From: SIG636 sp045592105
GTDB taxonomy: Bacteria > Bacillota > Clostridia > Oscillospirales > CAG-382
DNA length: 64,000 nt
Direction: 5' to 3'
Assembly: GCA_045592105.1 (NCBI GenBank)
Contig: JAZNUB010000066.1
Coordinates: forward strand, 1 to 64,000
The notes under the pieces were generated by a model that was given only the letters and a program-made list of their open reading frames with translations, had not been told where the DNA came from and searched no databases. Made by a program: the position numbers and the translations under genes. Positions 41,782 to 50,140 of this stretch are shown here, one piece after another. The stretch's first letter is position 1. Every line of letters begins with the position of its first letter.

Positions 41782-42803
41782 CAGCCAAGCTTTTCTCCGC
41801 AAAATTCACAGAACTTGCCGCTTACAGGTGCGTTGCAGGCAGGGCAAACAGAGGGCGTTGCAGAAGCGGACGCTTGCATCGGTTCACTTTGCGTAGGAGC
41901 GCTTGAAGTTATTGAAGCCTTTGCCTTTTCAAGATAAGTGTTTGCCATCTGCATTAGTTGGTCCTTTTGTGGACCGTCGGGCCAAACCTTTGCAGAGTCG
42001 GTAAGGGACTTGTACATAGCAAGGTCAGCCTTTTGCTGTTCGGTAGTAGCCTGCCCAAACAATGCAAAAAACTCCTTATACTCAGGAGAAAATCCACTGT
42101 CTGTATTTGAAGAAGTTGCTTTCGGAGGCATACGGCTTTGACTTACAAGGGCCTCTATCTCGTCATACATAGCCTTGTACTCACGCCATTCGGGGTTAAA
42201 AGATGGATCAAAATTACTGTGAGAGGCCATACGGAAGCCTCTGGTATCGGCTTCGGTTGTAACCTCAACAGGAAAATGGTTCAGCTTAAACCTTATCTCA
42301 TCAAAATAAGGGTTATTTTTAATGCCCATATCAACGTAAAAATCGTAGCTATACTTATATCTGGGTGGGTTATAGCCCACACGCTCACCTTTATCGTTGG
42401 TATACTTAAGCTCTTCGTATCTGTCATCAATGTCGAGGGTACAGGAAACAACATCTTCAAATTTTATAATATCTGCATTGTCTTTTCTATAGTTAATATC
42501 GTGAGATACAGCAAAACGCATAGGAACATCGCCTCTCATTTCTGCATAGAAGAAATGCTCTTTACCTATTGCAGGATTAGGCCAAAAGTCTTCAAGTGCT
42601 TTTGCGTTTTCTTCACGGTATTTAAGCTGGGCGCCTATTTCCTCAACGGTAGATTCCTTTCTGTCGGAAAACCACGGGGAAAGTTTTGCCACACAGTCGG
42701 TGCACATATTGCCGTCTTTCAGCTTTCTGTTGCCAAAAACTCTATTTTCGTCGCCACAAAAGGCGCACGCTTTCTTACTGAATAAATCTCCCAAAAATCC
42801 CAT
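41781..42803 (-). CDS. DUF4428-like protein with N- and C-terminal zinc-binding motifs
   Basis: 340 residues, cytoplasmic. The N-terminal MGFLGDLFSKKACAFCGDEN with CxxC and a following MCTDC pair matches the DUF4428 zinc-binding module. A middle domain (about 90-200) has alternating strands (MRFAVSHDINYRK, VVSCTLDID). A helical segment contains QKDQLMQMANTYLEKA, a phrase echoed as LMQMANVVFI in the gene at 44307. After a Ser/Pro linker it ends in CPACNAPVSGKFCEFCGEKLG, a zinc ribbon. I assign no function. Confidence 0.75.
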   Translation of the reverse strand: MGFLGDLFSKKACAFCGDENRVFGNRKLKDGNMCTDCVAKLSPWFSDRKESTVEEIGAQLKYREENAKALEDFWPNPAIGKEHFFYAEMRGDVPMRFAVSHDINYRKDNADIIKFEDVVSCTLDIDDRYEELKYTNDKGERVGYNPPRYKYSYDFYVDMGIKNNPYFDEIRFKLNHFPVEVTTEADTRGFRMASHSNFDPSFNPEWREYKAMYDEIEALVSQSRMPPKATSSNTDSGFSPEYKEFFALFGQATTEQQKADLAMYKSLTDSAKVWPDGPQKDQLMQMANTYLEKAKASITSSAPTQSEPMQASASATPSVCPACNAPVSGKFCEFCGEKLG

Positions 42804-42838
42804 AAAACAAAGCTCCTTTCATCTACAGATATGTGTTT

Positions 42839-43348
42839 TTAATTTGCATTTTTACGGAAATAAGGTAAAAGCTTTTTATACAGTGTTATAGAAACGCTGT
42901 TCACATCGCCTATCTCTTTGGTATCACCATTATAATAGGTAAGAACTATGCTTATGCTTGGCGCATCCAGAACAATAAGCTCGTCAAATGAAACATCGCT
43001 TTCGCTGTTATTGCTTTCGCTTTCAGACGGAATATCCACAAAACTATCAAGCTTAAGCTCTTTTATATAGTTGTAATCCTTCTTCGCCAGCTTAACAGGC
43101 TCGGTCAGCTCATACTCACCGTACTCATCCCTGCACTCGCCCGTTACGAAATAAGAACGGTCAAGCTCTTTTACGGTAAAATTAAAATTGTGCTGAGCGT
43201 AGCTGTCCGAACGGGAAAGCTCCAACATTATCCACTCTGTAGGCATCTCCATACCCGGCCCATCTACCATATGTTTCTTGCAGCCGAACAACGACAGTAT
43301 CGTTGCAATGCACATAATAATCACCACCATTTTATTAATGTTTTTCAT
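42839..43348 (-). CDS. Lipoprotein of unknown function
   Basis: 169 residues with lipobox LFGC. The mature part has alternating strands and the phrase YEYDGEY-like YGEYELTEPVKL, then a Ser/Asn/Glu-rich loop and a C-terminal helix (ITLYKKLLPYF). The start at 43348, after AAAGGAT, opens the signal peptide; upstream extension lacks coding character. It overlaps the membrane protein gene at 43335 by 14 bases. Confidence 0.7.
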   Translation of the reverse strand: MKNINKMVVIIMCIATILSLFGCKKHMVDGPGMEMPTEWIMLELSRSDSYAQHNFNFTVKELDRSYFVTGECRDEYGEYELTEPVKLAKKDYNYIKELKLDSFVDIPSESESNNSESDVSFDELIVLDAPSISIVLTYYNGDTKEIGDVNSVSITLYKKLLPYFRKNAN

Positions 43349-43637
43349 TTGAATTATCCTTTGTAAACGAGTACTTGTCTTTAGAGGCGGAATAAGGATT
43401 TTTGTTTTCTCTGTACGGCTTTTCGTTACTGCAATCACTTGCAAAGCCTAAAAACTCCATCCATAACACTATGTTCAATATCCAAAGGCCAAGTGCTATC
43501 CAAAACCACAATAATCGCCAACCCAAAATAAAATGCAGTGCCAGCAATATCCATGCAGGAATGCTCCACTCAAAATTCAATAACATATTGAACAAAAGCG
43601 CAAGAAAAAAGTTTCCTGCCCTTTTTGACATTCTCAT
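43335..43637 (-). CDS. Small two-helix membrane protein
   Basis: 100 residues from ATG 43637, chosen because CGGAGGA lies at normal spacing; the longer frame reaching 43745 runs through a palindrome and has no ribosome site. Two to three hydrophobic segments between residues 10 and 60 (FFLALLFNMLLNF, PAWILLALHFILGW, FWIALGLWILNIVLW), then a hydrophilic tail rich in Lys, Asn and Tyr. Unknown function. Confidence 0.65.
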   Translation of the reverse strand: MRMSKRAGNFFLALLFNMLLNFEWSIPAWILLALHFILGWRLLWFWIALGLWILNIVLWMEFLGFASDCSNEKPYRENKNPYSASKDKYSFTKDNSNEKH

Positions 43638-43690
43638 TTTAATCCTCCGATTATCAACGCAAAAGTTTTTGTCGGCTGCGGATTTTGCCT

Positions 43691-43735
43691 GTGAATGTAT
43701 CATAGTTGAAACCGGCTCAACAATAACACATTCAC
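43691..43735. repeat. Imperfect 19-bp inverted repeat
   Basis: Arms 43691-43709 and 43717-43735 match at 16 of 19 positions around a 7-base spacer. It lies upstream of the membrane protein gene at 43637. Confidence 0.6.
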
Positions 43736-43754
43736 GGACAAACAAGTGAAACTA

Positions 43755-43789
43755 AACAGCCTTACCTTACGCAACAAGGTAAGGCTGTT
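43755..43789. terminator. Perfect 14-bp stem-loop, likely terminator of the unknown-gene operon
   Basis: Arms 43755-43768 and 43776-43789 are exact complements with a 7-base loop. T-rich sequence follows on the plus side, TTTAGTTTC on the minus side. It closes the minus-strand operon 44-46 kb. Confidence 0.75.
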
Positions 43790-43882
43790 GTTATTTTTCT
43801 GTTAAATTAGGGTTTTAGGGGTAATGCTTTCAAGTATTTTTATAACGTCGGCATCGTGGAGACTGATAGAGCTATCTTCCCC

Positions 43883-44284
43883 TTATACCCACATATTGAC
43901 CTGGTATTGTAAAACGCCCGTGTCCTCCCACAAAAGCACCAGCCTCTTCCCCATTAACGCAGAAGCGGAAAAACCGCCCCAAACGTGTTCACCGGTCATG
44001 AAGCTATCAAGCTCCACCGCATCCTTATATATGGATTTGGGAGGCATAATACCCTTTGTATCGCCGTAAAATATTATTTCCATACTTGGCTTGATCATAA
44101 TATCAAAAGGGCTTACTGCACCTTTGCAAAGCTTAACGCTGTTTGTTTTGGGCGCGTTAGGGACTTTACCGAAAACATCCATAACGGGTATAAGCATCCA
44201 GCCAGCGGGAACGGTAACACTGAACTCGCCAACGTCATAGCTTTTGTCAAAAGCACTAAAAGCGCTTAGTTTGTTGTTGTTCAT
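43883..44284 (-). CDS. Unknown protein, possibly cut short by an in-frame stop
   Basis: 133 residues; FSVTVPAGWMLIPVMD near the start and a beta-rich middle resemble small PsbP-like or LpqN-like domains, but I do not recognise it. After the TAA at 43885-43883 the same frame continues for 26 more codons to a second TAA at 43804-43802 with a very coding-like tail (ISLHDADVIKILESITP). The original gene therefore probably ended at 43802. No Shine-Dalgarno sequence precedes the ATG at 44284. Confidence 0.6.
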   Translation of the reverse strand: MNNNKLSAFSAFDKSYDVGEFSVTVPAGWMLIPVMDVFGKVPNAPKTNSVKLCKGAVSPFDIMIKPSMEIIFYGDTKGIMPPKSIYKDAVELDSFMTGEHVWGGFSASALMGKRLVLLWEDTGVLQYQVNMWV

Positions 44285-44306
44285 AATTGATTTTATGTAT
44301 CAAAAA

Positions 44307-44714
44307 CTATATTTTTTCAAAAACCATCATAGGATTGAAAACAAAGTTGCCGTTTTCGTCAAGCTCCATTTTCTGCCAAGGGTCGATAGATTCGCCCATT
44401 ATCTCGCCTGTTGTATTGGTGAGATAATAATAAACGCCGTCTTCAACCTTAACCTGATATTCTTCCATAATGCCCAGTCCATCGTCTGTAACCATCATGC
44501 CCGATGCCTTTGCTTCTTCTATCTGATCAGCAGGAATGGGAGCCGTTACGGAAAACTTATCTTCAGTTATGATAAACACAACATTTGCCATCTGCATAAG
44601 CTCTGCCTTTTCTTCGCCTTCTGGCATAGCAAGAACCTCGTCAAGGGTAAGCTTCTTAAATCCCACCTCGGGATCGAAGGTAGCTATAGTCTTAATTTTC
44701 CATTTACCTGTCAT
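44307..44714 (-). CDS. Unknown small protein
   Basis: 135 residues, ATG 44714 with an ideal AAGGAGG. Begins MTGKWKIKTIATFDPEVG, has an LMQMANVVFIITEDKF strand, SVTAPIPADQI and a C-terminal FNPMMVFEKI. The short, strand-rich sequence resembles lipocalin-like or copper-resistance-type beta barrels only in general pattern. Shares the LMQMAN phrase with the DUF4428-like protein. Function unknown. Confidence 0.7.
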   Translation of the reverse strand: MTGKWKIKTIATFDPEVGFKKLTLDEVLAMPEGEEKAELMQMANVVFIITEDKFSVTAPIPADQIEEAKASGMMVTDDGLGIMEEYQVKVEDGVYYYLTNTTGEIMGESIDPWQKMELDENGNFVFNPMMVFEKI

Positions 44715-44740
44715 TGTAATATCCTCCTTAACTTAAATAA

Positions 44741-45310
44741 TTACGCCCAAGGGTCTGCTGCCTTAGGTGTGCGAATATCAACAAGAAGCATCTGATCCCA
44801 AAGGAACCATACACCATCGCTGCCTCTCTGACGAAGAACAACCTCACGTGCTGTATCAGCGCCGCCGCTCTTTATAAACAGCTTCATATAACCGGGATTT
44901 GCATCGGAATAGGGGTTAGTGCTGATAGTTACCTTAAAGGGCTCTGCAGGAGTATAGTTGTTGTCAGGGGTTGCACCTTCAAAGTAGGAAAAAGGAACGT
45001 AGGTTTTACCATCACGGAAGCGGTCATTCAAGAAAGAAATATCCATACCGCTGAGAGGACGGGGACCACGAAGCCAGTTAAGCATTTCGGTACCTACCTG
45101 CTTATCTGCCGCATAAGCACAAACCGCACAAAGAGTTAAAGCGGCTGTCTTAAAAGGAGTGTCCAGCTTTGCTTCGGGGAGTGCTTGCATATCTGCAAGA
45201 CTTTCAGGAAGCGCATTAAATGTAAACGTCTCGCTCTTGTTGCCAAGATTAGAAACTGCATTGTTGATTGCGGTGCCTGCATTTGCCTTGAGTTTGTCAA
45301 AAATGCCCAT
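44741..45310 (-). CDS. DUF6935-like protein
   Basis: 189 residues from ATG 45310 (GGAGG site; the longer frame is unsupported). Starts MGIFDKLKANAGTAINNAV, an amphipathic helix, then an alpha-beta domain with LCAVCAYAADKQVG, FLNDRFRDGKTYVPFSYFEGA and VVLRQRGSDGVWFLWDQMLL. From memory this matches DUF6935, a clostridial family of unknown function often near small zinc-ribbon proteins. It is co-oriented with and close to the other genes of the cluster. Confidence 0.75.
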   Translation of the reverse strand: MGIFDKLKANAGTAINNAVSNLGNKSETFTFNALPESLADMQALPEAKLDTPFKTAALTLCAVCAYAADKQVGTEMLNWLRGPRPLSGMDISFLNDRFRDGKTYVPFSYFEGATPDNNYTPAEPFKVTISTNPYSDANPGYMKLFIKSGGADTAREVVLRQRGSDGVWFLWDQMLLVDIRTPKAADPWA

Positions 45311-45386
45311 AATTATAATACCTCCATAAAATATTATTCTATATATACATTTGTGTGTAATCACATTATACCGTTGAACTTGTATA

Positions 45387-45809
45387 TCATTCAACTATAC
45401 TTATGCCTTCAAGCAGGTTTAACAGCACCGGTTCGATACCATCTGACCATTTGTAATCTGCGGAAGCCACGATTTGCCCCGGAAGACATAACACATTACC
45501 GTATTTGTCAGTCAATTCTATATGAAAGAATGCACAGGTAATTTTCCCGTTTTTGTTTCTTTTAAGATGAATGTATTTGCCTTCCTTGCGGCAATGGTAG
45601 CTAACGGTGGGCACACAGTTTTCGTTATCAGCAACCATATCCATCATCTGCATCCCTTCCTCGAAAGAAACATTAAAGGTTTCCTTGCTGTCGGCAATGA
45701 ATAAACAGCGGCTGCCTGCTACACCATCCTGATGCCATTTGTGCTTTGGAGGAACAAGGATGCTGTACTTGTCAAACAAGCGGATAACTGTTTTGGGTTG
45801 TGAAGTCAT
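45387..45809 (-). CDS. Unknown small protein
   Basis: 140 residues. Strand-rich N-terminus (VIRLFDKYSILVPPKHKW), a CLFIADSKETFNVSFEEGMQMMD segment, and a C-terminal helix (EPVLLNLLEGISIVE). The general layout (short strand, PP, strand, helix at the end) resembles the unknown protein at 43883, so the two may be distant paralogues. Start ATG 45809 with AAGGTGG. Not recognised. Confidence 0.65.
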   Translation of the reverse strand: MTSQPKTVIRLFDKYSILVPPKHKWHQDGVAGSRCLFIADSKETFNVSFEEGMQMMDMVADNENCVPTVSYHCRKEGKYIHLKRNKNGKITCAFFHIELTDKYGNVLCLPGQIVASADYKWSDGIEPVLLNLLEGISIVE

Positions 45810-45829
45810 AATCCCGACTCACCACCTTA

Positions 45830-46213
45830 TCAAAGACTATCCACTATGTCCGCAAGATATGTTGCAGATATTGAGCCATAAATAAACTGATCTATGAGGC
45901 CGTCCTTCTTTGCCTGCTTAACCTGACCTGCAACCACCTTTTCTGCATTTTCGTCAACTATCAGAACGATTTTACACTCCGGATGCTTTTCCTTTATCAC
46001 ATCACGAATCTTCATACGTTCGCACAATTTCCACGGAGTGTAGCCCGTAACCTCCATAAGCAAAGCATAGGGGGCTATCCATTTGCATTCATCCACGACC
46101 TTGTCGGGAGAATCAACGGTATATGGTTCCAACTCGTTACCCGATCTGCGAAGGGTGTCGGCAATGGCGTTGCAGAACAGGGCGTTTTGCATATTTATCA
46201 CTATTCGCCTCAT
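45830..46213 (-). CDS. Atypical receiver-like (pseudo-receiver) protein
   Basis: 127 residues with the strand-helix pattern of response-regulator receivers and no output domain. Where the phospho-acceptor Asp is expected (end of strand 3) it reads YALLMEVTGYTPW, with Glu in place of Asp; strand 4 is KIVLIVDEN and strand 5 is FIYGSIS, lacking the usual conserved Lys. It could act as a phosphorylation-independent switch. First gene of the unknown cluster, behind the promoter that carries the 27-bp element. Confidence 0.65.
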   Translation of the reverse strand: MRRIVINMQNALFCNAIADTLRRSGNELEPYTVDSPDKVVDECKWIAPYALLMEVTGYTPWKLCERMKIRDVIKEKHPECKIVLIVDENAEKVVAGQVKQAKKDGLIDQFIYGSISATYLADIVDSL

Positions 46214-46263
46214 AGCACCACCTTCTTTCCTATAAGTTTATACATTATCCTATTACATTATAT

Positions 46264-46292
46264 ATTTTATATGTTTTGGAAAGAAAGTCACT
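46264..46292 (-). promoter_or_regulatory. Promoter of the unknown-gene cluster (activator type)
   Basis: -10 TAAAAT at 46269-46264 (minus) with, at exactly 17 bases, AGTGAC (46292-46287), a poor -35. AGTGAC belongs to the 27-bp element shared with the dockerin operon promoter. Confidence 0.6.
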
Positions 46293-46311
46293 AGTACAAG
46301 TAATAGTATTT
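46285..46311. repeat. 27-bp shared promoter element, copy 1
   Basis: Identical over 27 bases to 54878-54904. On the minus strand it contains TACTATTAC and TACTAGTGAC as near-direct repeats spaced by 12 bases and ends at the -35 region. Placement and repetition suggest an activator binding site. Confidence 0.8.
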
Positions 46312-46326
46312 AGTTATTTTTATATA

Positions 46327-46359
46327 AAACAGCCCCTTGTTTTTTGCAAGAGGCTGTTT
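46327..46359 (-). terminator. Terminator of the dockerin operon
   Basis: A 12-bp stem (46327-46338 with 46348-46359, one G-U pair) around a T-rich loop, about 17 bases after the stop of the gene at 46376; the minus strand continues T/A-rich. Confidence 0.7.
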
Positions 46360-46375
46360 GAATGAATATTTGAAA

Positions 46376-48664
46376 TTAAAGCTCGTCGATTATCCCTGCA
46401 TCGTACTTGAGAATCATAGCAGCATCAAGATTATCGGTATATCCATCACCGTTTACGTCTGCTGTTGCTTCGTTAATGCTATCCAAAATGCCTGCATCGT
46501 ATTTAAGTATCATCGCTGCATCAAGGTTATCCCCATAACCGTCACCGTTCACGTCGCCCTTTTGAGTCAGCGCCCCCTCGGTCACATAGAACTTGTCGGA
46601 GTCAACATATTCGGTGTCGCTGTAATAGGCGCGGATGATGTAGTAATCACCGCCTGCGCTCACATTCGCGGTGGTTGCATTAACGTCCAAATTTTGCGAA
46701 CCTATGCAGTATCCCTGACTATACTTCAGCACTTGCAGTTTTTTCGGTGTGTAGTTGGTTTCCCAATTTACCGTCAGCTTTCCTCCCTTTGCCACTTCGC
46801 CGCCCACAGGCTGGGTGGTAAAGGCGGGCTCAACCTCGGTCACATAAAACACCTTACTGCGGACGAAGTCGCTATCTCTCGTGCCGTGGAAAGCAATCAG
46901 GACATAGGCATTGGTCCGCGCCGACAGTTCTGCGGTATTCTTAGCGGGGTCCAGGTCAATAAACACGTTATTGGGACGCTGAGCTGTGCCCAGGTTGACT
47001 ACCGCCTGGAGCTTCACGGGGGTAAAATTCAGCGCCCAGCTCACGGTAAGCTTTTCGCCCTTTGCCACGCCGCCGCCCATAGGCTGGGTGGTGAAGGCGT
47101 GTTTCCTCATAGCAAAGTTATGGGTTAAGTCACTTTCGATCCTATACTGTGCAGAGGTTGGAACGTAGCCCTCGGCAGTTGCCGCGATTTTATAAGTGCC
47201 CACGGGAAGATTCGTGAAGGAATATGTGCCGTTGCCGGTAACGTACTTGTAAGCATAGGGTTCATATCCGGGACCCACGTACTTCAAAAGTTCAATGGTG
47301 GAGGTCGTAGAGCTATCAACACCGCTTATGGTGCCGCTTACTGTGTAGGTAGCGAGCTGAACGCTGTACACCAACTCCTTCATCCAAGAGAAAATAGACT
47401 CGCCGTTATAGTAGAAATTGTTATAACAGTTAATAGTAACGGTTCCCTCTGCTTTGAAATTATAGCTACCCGCAAGCATCTTGTTGGGGTTTGCTTCATT
47501 ACTGCCGGCTACGGCTGCGGTGCCTTGACTGGTATCTTTTATAGCGTAAGATTTTTGAGAAGTTATACCTTTACCTAAAAGATCGTTTGAAAGAGGAGTA
47601 ACGTTGAAGGAGAAGGAAACACTCTCACCGATTTTAGCAGTAAAGCTACCGTTGCCGGAGGATGCATTGCCGTTAAGGATAAAGGTGCTGAACTGATAAG
47701 GTATAAAATTAATAGCCTCTACGTCGTCCAAAACCTGTTTGGTACGGGTATTAAATACATTATTCTTGGTAAGGTTAATCATACGGGTACCTCTGTAGAG
47801 GTGGTTGTATATAGAATCTGTTCCATCGGCAGATTCTACCCTTATACCGTCAAACATGCCGCCTTTGATGAATGCGTTGGGCGAATTTATAATGCGTAAT
47901 CCACCATTATAAATCATGCCCGAATCATACTTTTGTGTGCTGTAAGCACCGCCGTTTATGGTTGCAGTAGCGTTATTGGTGATATATACAGACTCGACAT
48001 AATAATCATCACCGGGATAGAAGGCATAGCATGAACCTTTATATGTACCGCCGTTAATTTCCAACTTACCGCCATCAACATATATTGCACGGGACTGGTT
48101 TTCCTTTTCGTAAACAGGATCTCCCCACGCGTCGTATAAGTCAGAGGCGCCATAACCTTCCAGTGTTATGCTGTCGGAAACCACTTTTAACGTACCGGAA
48201 GAATGAACCTTGATAACTGCACCTGAACCGCCCATTTTGTTGTGGCTGTATCTGATCGTACCGGAGCCTGCCAGTTCTAAAGTAGCACCACTTACGCTGA
48301 TAAGATGATCGCAGGTGCCGTTGTTGGTGAAATCCCATGTGCCTTCAACCGTAAGATGCTTGTCAGTGTTATTAAGGGTCATAACGTTGCGATTGCTCGC
48401 GGTGGAAGAAACGGATATTGCAGAAAGAGTGTTAGGGCTGATTGCCTTAATATACTTGATTTCAGCGTGTCTTAAAGCTGCATCAAGCTCTGCGAAGGTG
48501 TTTACAACTACGGGGTCGCTTTCCGTTTGACCTCTGCCTGTTGTTCCGGAAATACCGCCGGCCACATATGCACTAACCGTTGCAAAAGGAATAGCCGATA
48601 CGAGAGATAAAACCATCACAAGCGTCAAAACTATGCTTGTTGTTTTTTTGAAAGATTGCTTCAT
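46376..48664 (-). CDS. Secreted dockerin protein with beta-helix-like and carboxypeptidase-regulatory-like domains
   Basis: 762 residues. Signal peptide (near ATVSA, residue 32). Residues about 50-330 look like a right-handed beta-helix with short repeats (TVEGTWDFTNNG, LEINGGTYKG, ATINGGAYST). Then a TVSGTISGVDSSTTSTIEL segment with GTYKIAATAEGY (carboxypeptidase-regulatory-like), two copies of an FTTQP-GG-VAKGEKLTVSW repeat (about 560-690), and a complete type I dockerin with two D-V-N-G-D-G-Y loops. No enzyme motif seen. The dockerin-coding DNA is 155/161 identical to that of the gene at 48687. Follows that gene by 22 bases. Confidence 0.87.
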   Translation of the reverse strand: MKQSFKKTTSIVLTLVMVLSLVSAIPFATVSAYVAGGISGTTGRGQTESDPVVVNTFAELDAALRHAEIKYIKAISPNTLSAISVSSTASNRNVMTLNNTDKHLTVEGTWDFTNNGTCDHLISVSGATLELAGSGTIRYSHNKMGGSGAVIKVHSSGTLKVVSDSITLEGYGASDLYDAWGDPVYEKENQSRAIYVDGGKLEINGGTYKGSCYAFYPGDDYYVESVYITNNATATINGGAYSTQKYDSGMIYNGGLRIINSPNAFIKGGMFDGIRVESADGTDSIYNHLYRGTRMINLTKNNVFNTRTKQVLDDVEAINFIPYQFSTFILNGNASSGNGSFTAKIGESVSFSFNVTPLSNDLLGKGITSQKSYAIKDTSQGTAAVAGSNEANPNKMLAGSYNFKAEGTVTINCYNNFYYNGESIFSWMKELVYSVQLATYTVSGTISGVDSSTTSTIELLKYVGPGYEPYAYKYVTGNGTYSFTNLPVGTYKIAATAEGYVPTSAQYRIESDLTHNFAMRKHAFTTQPMGGGVAKGEKLTVSWALNFTPVKLQAVVNLGTAQRPNNVFIDLDPAKNTAELSARTNAYVLIAFHGTRDSDFVRSKVFYVTEVEPAFTTQPVGGEVAKGGKLTVNWETNYTPKKLQVLKYSQGYCIGSQNLDVNATTANVSAGGDYYIIRAYYSDTEYVDSDKFYVTEGALTQKGDVNGDGYGDNLDAAMILKYDAGILDSINEATADVNGDGYTDNLDAAMILKYDAGIIDEL

Positions 48665-48686
48665 TTTTATTCTCCTTTATATGTTT

Positions 48687-50012
48687 TTACAGGCTATCTA
48701 TAATACCTGCATCGTACTTGAGTATCTTTGCAGCATCAAGGTTATCGGTATATCCATCACCGTTTACGTCTGCTGTTGCTTCGTTAATGCTATCCAAAAT
48801 GCCTGCATCATATTTAAGTATCATCGCTGCATCAAGGTTATCCACATAACCGTCACCGTTCACGTCGCCAAGTAGTACGACTTTTTCGTAAACCGCATTA
48901 ACGCTAAGGTCGCCTGTTACGTTATCAAAGCTCTTGTCCCAGCCTGTAAAGGTGTATCCTGCTACAGCGGGAGCTTCGGGAGCCGTTGCAGAAGAGCCGA
49001 ACTCAACGGTTTCACTCTTAAGGACATCGCCGTTTTTACCTATAAAGGTTACCGTAAAGGTCTGAGGCGCATCGGATTTGATCTCGATAAGATCGTACTG
49101 GGTGCGGTAAGAAGGATCATACTCACCCAAATTACCGTTTTGGTCAAGAGCAGCTTTGATGGTGTATCCTTCAGCTATAGAAATGTTACCATATACGTTG
49201 AAAGCCCAGAAGGAACCGTTGCCTGCGGTAGATTTTGCGCAAACGTAACCACCCGTTAAGGTAAAATCATTGGATATACGCAAAGGATACTGGCTGGATA
49301 CAGAGTTGATGCTGCCGCCGTTTACGGTAAGGTTATCAGCGTTAAGGCTGTCACCGTGATCGTTATGCAAAACAACTGTGCCGCCGTTAACAGTAATATC
49401 TTCAAACGCATACAACTGCGGTACGCTAACCTTGCCGCTGTTTATTACTATGTTATCAGCCCATACTCCACTATCAGCGGTTACCGTGGCATCCGCAACG
49501 GTAAGAGTATAAATAATAAGCATAGCGAAACCATTATCGGATACAATGTTTTCAAGACTGCCGTTACCCTTTATGGTAAGGTTATTATCAACAAGAACGC
49601 AAGCGCCATCTTCGGTAGAGTTGTAGTTAAGGGTGTTTTTGCCCTCAAGAACAATTGTTAATTCATCAAAGGTAAATATTGCACCATAGTAGCCTGCACC
49701 TTCATAATCATAGTTGTGCAACGTGAGTACTCCGTCCTTGTAATATGCATAGTTGTCCGCAGGTTTAGTCCGGGTGGTAGCGGTAGCACCTTCTGCAAGG
49801 TAATCGCCGTCAAACATACCAACGCCGCCTACGTAGACATCTGCACCTTCTTCAAGAGGACCGTAAACGTGTACTATGTGCTGTTTCTTTTCAGAGTTTT
49901 CAAATCGAGAGTCAAAACGAGAGTCGTGTGCAAGACCTTCAATGGTCTTTACAAGACCTTCGCCAAACTGATAGTAACCGTCGGTATGAGCAGTAACGGG
50001 AACAACTACCAT
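48687..50012 (-). CDS. C-terminal part of frameshifted repeat-dockerin protein (fourth repeat, InlB repeat, dockerin)
   Basis: The open frame gives 441 residues with no signal peptide and no ribosome site at its first ATG; coding sequence in this frame continues upstream to about 50173 (TDGYTITSNPESATTV...), where it joins the frame of the gene ending at 50141. It carries the fourth copy of the VYVGGVGM repeat, an InlB-B-like repeat (TVTFIGKNGD, GYTFTGWD) and a two-loop type I dockerin. It is therefore the 3' part of one gene, 48687-53353, interrupted by a single-base deletion. Confidence 0.8.
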   Translation of the reverse strand: MVVVPVTAHTDGYYQFGEGLVKTIEGLAHDSRFDSRFENSEKKQHIVHVYGPLEEGADVYVGGVGMFDGDYLAEGATATTRTKPADNYAYYKDGVLTLHNYDYEGAGYYGAIFTFDELTIVLEGKNTLNYNSTEDGACVLVDNNLTIKGNGSLENIVSDNGFAMLIIYTLTVADATVTADSGVWADNIVINSGKVSVPQLYAFEDITVNGGTVVLHNDHGDSLNADNLTVNGGSINSVSSQYPLRISNDFTLTGGYVCAKSTAGNGSFWAFNVYGNISIAEGYTIKAALDQNGNLGEYDPSYRTQYDLIEIKSDAPQTFTVTFIGKNGDVLKSETVEFGSSATAPEAPAVAGYTFTGWDKSFDNVTGDLSVNAVYEKVVLLGDVNGDGYVDNLDAAMILKYDAGILDSINEATADVNGDGYTDNLDAAKILKYDAGIIDSL

Positions 50013-50140
50013 ATAGTATTTACCCGCTTCATACTTGCTGCCATTGCTTACCTTGGTCCAATCTGCAAAGTTGTCACTATCGGTATCGCAAACGTAAATA
50101 GATGCATAATCGACGGTGGTTGCGCTTTCAGGGTTGGAGG

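Noticed and set aside
46337..47128. Plus-strand open frame (263 codons) opposite the dockerin gene
   Set aside because: Antisense to repetitive dockerin-coding DNA; the frame arises from repeat codon bias.
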